Positions 58,801 to 64,000 of a stretch of 64,000 nucleotides of DNA are shown here, in pieces. A program made the position numbers and the translations under genes. Each line of letters starts with the position of its first letter. The stretch's first letter is position 1. The notes below the pieces were generated by a model. The model was not told the DNA's origin. It worked only from the letters and a program-made list of their open reading frames with translations, and did no database searches. The DNA comes from Gigaspora rosea (lineage: Eukaryota > Glomeromycota > Glomeromycetes > Diversisporales > Gigasporaceae): NCBI GenBank assembly GCA_003550325.1, contig QKWP01000674.1, positions 59,791 through 123,790 on the forward strand, written 5' to 3'.

Positions 58801-59273
58801 ATTTTATCCAAATTTTCTGCAAAGGTTTCGGTGTTGTGTTCGTCAGCTAGAAGGTCTTGATCAAATTGATCTGTATCTTGATAGGCTGTTAAAAATTCGT
58901 TTACAAGAGTTGGAAAATCGTCAGGTTCTTTATTATAACGAAAACTAAAAATGAACCAGCTTATTAGTTGGTTGGGTATCTGGTCAACTCTGAAATTATT
59001 GAACTTCTCAAAACACCTTATTGCGTGCTGAAAATATCCTGTGGCTGGTTAAAAGGTGATAAACCAAGCCCAGAAGGTAATAAATCGAGGGAGAAAATTT
59101 TGAGGAGGATAACAAAGGGCGCAAGAATCGTCACAATAATATTTGGTCAAATATTCGATAGATTGCGGTGTCTTTCTAAATAAATAATGATGTCGATCGT
59201 GCTCTACAATATTTCTTAAGTGTTGTTCAAAATTATTCATACGGGCCTGAAAACTGACAGGCGTATATCTCCA

Positions 59274-59287
59274 CACAATCGGCACCA
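59274..59287 (-). promoter_or_regulatory. Candidate primer-binding site
   Basis: Two bases inside the 5' LTR on the minus strand the sequence reads TGGTGCCGATTGTG, beginning with the TGG that pairs to a tRNA CCA end. The tRNA was not identified. Confidence 0.6.
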
Positions 59288-59289
59288 AA

Positions 59290-60589
59290 TGTTACTACCA
59301 GTTTGGGAGAGCATTAGATAAATGAACTGAGTTTTAGTCAGTCGATAGTGAACTTAAATAAGAAATTGGAGTATAGAACGTGCCAACCACTAAAAGAGTA
59401 GGAAATCGAAGGGGTTATTTAAATTGAGGGTCGATCAATTAAGTGATCAAATCGGTCGATGTGCAGATCGATCAGGCAATTGATCTAAGATGTTGTGCAG
59501 TATGATACGATTAAATTGATAGATATGTTTAAGAGCGAACTTAAAGGAAAAGGATAATTTCATAAAGATGTATTTACAATAAGAGGGATGTGTATTAATA
59601 GAAAATAGTTTAATTTATCAATGTAACAATGTATCATGAAGATGTATTCATGATTAAACAACAATAAGTAAGAATTTGAATAAGATTTTTAATAAATAGC
59701 TATTTGTCTTTATTAATCAATGAATTGAAGTCTGAAGAAAAACTTTTGAGTGCAAAAATTGAGCCTTAAATACATAATTTGTCTTATATAAATAAAATAA
59801 AATACGCTATTAAGGGATGCGTGAGTTATAAAAGCTAACAAAGATGAATTTTTCGAAAGACCAATAAATCTTTTACTTAATTTATCTGAAACAATCTTTT
59901 GTAAGGCGTACACCTTTTTTTGTAACAAATTAATCTAAAAGGACAATCGAATGCCTTACGTTTGTCTTTTGCAAGACGAAGAAAATATTAATTTAATCAA
60001 TTAATTCATACTATACGTTCTACATAATGATTCAAGATAAGACTTAAGGGGAATTCGGTGAAGCGTGGGCATGCTAGATGCTTTGATTGTTTTCATTACG
60101 CTGTAATCTTCAAGATTTGGATCTTTACTTAAGGGAATTTCGTCAAATATACCTTCCTAATTCTATTAAATACTGAAGTACAAATATCGGAAACCAAGAA
60201 AAAGGGTGACAAAGAGGACTCTGGAAGATTTTAAATGGTGAACTCATTATCAATTAGAAATCTTGCATACGGGTCGGGGTCAAACGAGGGATCATCGTAA
60301 AATGTAGCCGAGCTCTGGTTATAGTAACAAAATTTAACTATTTAAGAAAGTTATTGGTTAAACTAGGATATCAATCTACAACAATAGCTAGAAGGGTTAA
60401 TTATATAATTTATAACGTATATAGATATATAGATAAAAGAAAACCAAATATGGAATAGAAAAGAAATATAAATAAGGAGATAAAAATAAATATATATAGT
60501 ATAAATAAAAATGGAAATGTTCGGCGCATGGGGATTGTCACAGGTTTATCATGTTAATTCCGGAGTAAACTTTTGAACATGTGATAACA
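59290..60589 (-). repeat. 5' LTR of the gypsy element (1300 bp)
   Basis: Plus-strand ends TGTTACTAC and GTGATAACA. It aligns over its whole length with the other LTR. Confidence 0.9.
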
Positions 60590-60599
60590 CTGGGTCAAA

Positions 60600-60745
60600 A
60601 TGACCCACTCCTATAATTTAGGATTAGTACGGGTCAGAATTATGTCAATATCAACTAGGCTTTAGTATAAAAATCCTGACCAGTATCAATATAATTCTGG
60701 CATGCACTGACCTAAAATTCCAGCCTTTAGTAATCCTAAATTCTA
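60600..60745. repeat. Foldback sequence flanking the gypsy element
   Basis: TATAATTTAGGATTAGTAC and AGAATTATGTCAATAT on the left are answered by AATATAATTCTG and GTAATCCTAAATTCTA on the right. It starts with the palindrome GGGTCAAAATGACCC. It was probably part of the target element into which the gypsy element inserted. Confidence 0.6.
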
Positions 60746-60865
60746 AGAGGATCAATTATATATAAAAGGGGCCTGACACTTTACGAAATTACCTGATTTT
60801 TCTGATTTTCTGATTTTTAGGGTTAGGGTTAGGATTGGGTTAGAGATAAGTATTTTGTGTATATA

Positions 60866-61006
60866 CATTATTGGTCAAAATTTTTGAATAACGGCCCAAA
60901 GTCCGAGCTGTCAGGTCTTTTTTTTTATGTTATGAGATCCAAAAATTAATTTTATATGGCCCCGGTTGAGTCAATTTGCTGTTATTCAAAAATTTGCCCA
61001 ATAATG
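60866..61006. repeat. Foldback MITE, family A, copy 2
   Basis: CATTATTGGTCAAAATTTTT at the left, the complement CATTATTGGGCAAATTTTTG at the right. Opposite orientation to 1597-1725 but with the same flanking words GATAACAC and GTATA. Confidence 0.7.
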
Positions 61007-61354
61007 GTGTTATCTGTTATGAGGAGAATTGTATCCTTTCTTATAATTATATGAAAATGCAGAGTTTTATTATTTGATTTAACTTGCCAAAGGCATGATG
61101 ATAGTGAGTTGACAATTGATTTAGAATATTTATTGGGATAATTTATTATCAGAATCCGGTAGGATATGATGTATTTTACAAGAGAGAAATTATAGAGCTT
61201 TTATAACTTTTACTAGTCTAATGAATAAATAGGGTTTGGGGATAAATCGTTCTTTCATCACGAAGGAACATGGTGGAATCACTGATCTTTCATCACGGAA
61301 GAATCCGAGTACAATCACTATAACTAAGGGGTTACAAAGATAAATATTATATGA
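61007..61354. other. Intergenic stretch
   Basis: A short direct repeat (TTTCATCACGAAGGAA / TTTCATCACGGAAGAA) lies at 61252-61305. No gene seen. Confidence 0.4.
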
Positions 61355-61357
61355 TTA

Positions 61358-61798
61358 GGCCATACAAACTTATACTATTGGTTCTCATATCACCAAGTAA
61401 CCTTTCATGACTCGGCGACCCGGATTTTAATTTTTTTTTAAAAAAAATTTTTTAATATAAAAAATTTTATTATAAAAATTTTATTGCCTTACAACTAGAT
61501 ACTCAATAAAAAGTTTCATATTAAAAATTTAAACTTTATTCTTTATACTGTTATAAAGGCAAACTTTTTCTTTAGAACATATTGCACTAATCAATAATAC
61601 CATAGGCGCATTTTAGTAAAAATTAATATTTATCTATGTAATCGATTAATAATCTTTACTATATTAAAAATTCGCTCTGTTCGCATAATTATGAATAGAG
61701 AATTTCTATTGGCAAATATATTAAAAAATTAAAATTTTAAAACCCACCTCACTGACCCGGCCAGGATATGAGAACCAATAGTATAAGTTTGTGTGGCC
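61358..61798. mobile_element. PIF/Harbinger-like MITE, 441 bp, TTA target
   Basis: GGCCATACAAACTTATACTA on the left and the complement GGCCACACAAACTTATACTA on the right, with about 60-base arms (through ATTGGTTCTCATATC), flanked by TTA at 61355-61357 and 61799-61801. A GGCC start and a three-base TWA duplication are typical of PIF/Harbinger elements. No transposase. Confidence 0.85.
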
Positions 61799-62211
61799 TT
61801 ATTATGACAATGCCTATATTTAACAATATTATTATATCGTTAACTATCCTTAACTAATTCTTAGTTCTTGGTTTCCTCTCTTTAGGTTTCTTGTATTATT
61901 TTACCATAAGCCAAGCCCCTATTAATGACAGTATGCATGATTAATTATGTACGATTAATTGTGTGCCGGATTACTGATATGCATAGTCGATTATGAAATG
62001 TGCCGTGGTATATGGATTAATGATTATCTGACATTTGGAAGGTTACATTTACTCCATAACATTCGCCTACACTTATCTTATACATTCTATGCATAACTTC
62101 AATTAGTTTAAGTAACTATTATCTATCATTATACTAATATATTATTAGGTAGTAATTATTACTAATTAATTAAGTAGAATCTTCTCTACTATAATATCTC
62201 TTTATGAAACA

Positions 62212-63423
62212 TCAGTTGATAGGAGTTTTGATAATATTTCCACTGATGTCTTGAAGTTTAAAAACTCCCTTTGTTAGAACTTTATATACAATAAAAGGTC
62301 CCTTCCATTTGGGATAATGTTTATAGCTCTTCGAATGTATTTGAAAGGCCTTATAAACTAAAACTTTATCTCCTTTTTTTAGGTCGTCCAACGGCCGGAG
62401 TTGTCGGTCATATCGAATCTTGGCTAATTTTTGGGTGTTTTCAACTCTTTCTACTGCGGCAGCCCTGGATTGGAGCACAACTTCGATTAACTCGATTAAT
62501 CATTGAAGAAATGTTCACTCTAATAGTTTCTTAGTTTCACTTGGGTGAATTGGAAGCTGTGCTTCTCTCCTATACACCAAATAAAAAGGCGACATTTTTG
62601 TAGTGTTTTGTTTGGCCGTGCGATTTGCAAACAAAATTGAGGAAATTAAAAAATCCCAATCTCGTACATTGGTTATGAGTTTGGCCAGGGATTCGCAAAG
62701 AGTCTTATTAAATCATTCGACCAACCTGTTTGTTTGTGGGTGGTATGGTGTTGAGTAATGGTGGTTGATTTTAATTAAATCTTTTTAGGAATTCGTCTAT
62801 AAGTGAATTTCTAAAATGCGTTCCCCTATCTGACAATAAGTATTGTATGCATCCGTGTCGGCATACAATGTCTTCAAAAATGAAATCAGTGACCTCGTTG
62901 GCATTAGCAGTTGCTATAGCCTTGGCCTCTGGCCATTTTGTCATATAGTCTGTGGCTACAACTATATATTTATTCCCTTGTAATGTTTTGGGTAAGGGTT
63001 CTACAATGTCAATTCTGATTTTATAGAATGGCACCTCTACTGGAATTGGGTATAGTGGGGGTCTGGCTAAATTTTTTTCTCTTCTTTGACAAGCGTCACA
63101 AGTACGAACATATTTCCTTATATCTTTATACATTTGAGACCAATAATATGTATTACGTATTTTGTTAAACATAATATCTTTGCCTAAATATCCTCCTAAT
63201 GGGTACGTGTGCATTAAAAATAATATGGGTTCCACTCATGCTTCTGTATTACTCTTAGTAAATTGTTTCTCTAATGTTTGTCTTTCTTATAGATTAAGCC
63301 TCGTCTTATTATAAAAAATTTACTTTGGGCTTGGAAACTTTGCCTTTGTTGTGCTGTAAAGGTATATGGTAATGTTTGTTCATTTAAATACATTTTTAAT
63401 TGTTGATATCTAGAGGATTCCAT
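62212..63423 (-). pseudogene. Integrase-only gypsy-like gene, broken
   Basis: Begins at an ATG (63423-63421) with MESSRYQQLKMYLNEQ and no reverse transcriptase upstream, then an integrase zinc domain (HTYPLGGYLG..RTCDACQRR, with Tyr at the second His position), a core with IDIVEPLPKT (Asp), YLLSDRGTHF (Asp) and YHPQTNRLVE (Glu), and a C-terminal SH3-like segment KGDKVLVYKAFQ..KWKGPFIVYKV, ending at TGA 62214-62212. All three D-D-E residues are present, but the frame has a TAG near 63288 after YKKDKH, a frameshift near 63235, a TGA right after the catalytic Glu (Arg expected) and TGA/TGA near 62500. Family differs from the 52-60 kb element. It could be the remnant of a truncated retrotransposon or of a stand-alone integrase gene. 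Confidence 0.8.
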
Positions 63424-64000
63424 TGTCTCGAATTTGCCAGGACACCGACTACCGATTATATTCTTACTCAGTACAGTACTATTAATTAACTAAGTAAAAT
63501 TTTATAATAAAAGTTCTAAAAATATTCTCTGTAATATTCATTGAATTAACTGAATAAGATAGTGTTGTACTCAGTATGGTTCGATAATTAACTAAGTAAT
63601 ACTGAGCAAAACTTGTTAAGTTTTTTTAAACTGTACGAAGTATACGTAATACAATACTTTAATAATAGTCATTACTTTTATTGTGGCTTGCATAGTGTAT
63701 TAATAAAAATAATACTACAAAATTTTAAATAGTAACTTTCCGATAGCTGACAATGAAGAGAATATTAATAATGATTATATACTGTATCATGTTAAATATT
63801 TAAAAATTAAAATTTTCTCAGCATATTAACATTAAGTACTATAAATGAGAAATTGTTCAAAATTCTTGTAGTATTCGATACTAAAAACTGGACTCATGGT
63901 AACTTTTAGCTATGAAGACTATTTTACAAAATTATTCACTTTTATTAATTATTTTCAAATATATACTTTATGGCATTATTAGTAAAGATATTTGAAATTA
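63424..64000. other. AT-rich window end
   Basis: A direct repeat of TACTCAGTA followed by AATTAACTAAGTAA occurs at about 63465-63510 and 63570-63610. No gene recognised. Confidence 0.45.

Larger units (their letters stand above)
52259..60589 (-). mobile_element. Full-length Ty3/gypsy LTR retrotransposon, decayed
   Basis: Two LTRs of 1300 bp each (52259-53558, 59290-60589) enclose 5731 bp. Gene order on the minus strand is gag, protease, reverse transcriptase, RNase H, integrase, the Ty3/gypsy arrangement. A primer-binding-site candidate and a purine tract are in place. The flanks CCGG and CTGG may be a 4-bp duplication with one C-to-T change. In the first 235 or so aligned LTR bases I count about 19 differences, about 15 of them transitions, so the insertion is not recent. 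All readable stops can be explained by C-to-T or G-to-A changes. Confidence 0.93.

Overview
The window is strongly AT-rich eukaryotic DNA with few genes, many short introns and a dense layer of nested mobile elements. The two recognisable host-type genes are a six-exon cytochrome P450 and a many-exon hybrid histidine kinase locus. Their intron style (short, AT-rich, GTA.. donors), together with the low GC and heavy transposon load, fits an arbuscular mycorrhizal fungus (Glomeromycotina, Rhizophagus-like). The organism call is inference, not proof.

Layout. 1-31.8 kb: no convincing large gene. It holds two small candidate ORFs (2436-2627 minus, 8808-9038 plus) and a series of mobile elements whose ends can be read from terminal inverted repeats (TIRs) and target-site duplications (TSDs). 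These are hAT-like MITEs (9466-9746, 28996-30383), a nested foldback cluster (12.0-14.0 kb), a minus-strand retroposon (15932-16419), a 5'-truncated LINE tail (17204-18072), three copies of a roughly 1-kb tRNA-headed SINE-like element (18.66, 21.50 and 25.48 kb), two solo LTRs (20091-20786, 21607-22206) and pogo-like elements. 31.81-33.69 kb, minus strand: a complete P450. 34.2-37.1 kb: two related LTR-like copies, one split by an 876-bp MULE-type element with a perfect 9-bp TSD, then a second short MULE-type MITE. 38.77-39.05 kb: a GC-rich hAT MITE. 39.32-45.89 kb, minus strand: a double-kinase hybrid histidine kinase, readable domain by domain but carrying a premature stop, several frameshifts, a lost exon and lost catalytic residues, so annotated as a pseudogene. 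47.39-52.13 kb: a long array of diverged satellite-like repeats invaded by pogo-type MITEs. 52.26-60.59 kb: one full-length Ty3/gypsy element on the minus strand (two 1300-bp LTRs, gag, protease, RT/RNase H and integrase all readable but broken). 61.36-61.80 kb: a PIF/Harbinger-type MITE. 62.21-63.42 kb: an integrase-only pseudogene of a second gypsy-like family.

The host genes do not form an obvious pathway: a membrane-anchored P450 and a decayed signalling kinase lie about 5.6 kb apart on the same strand. What the window mainly records is layered transposition. LTRs sit inside SINEs, MITEs inside LTRs, a SINE inside a foldback element and MITEs inside a satellite. Several insertions have clean TSDs, so their order can be worked out. 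Non-LTR insertions carry 15-16 bp TSDs and A-tails. Solo LTRs carry 4-bp TSDs. The cut-and-paste elements carry 8-bp (hAT), 9-bp (MULE), TA (pogo) or TTA (Harbinger) duplications.
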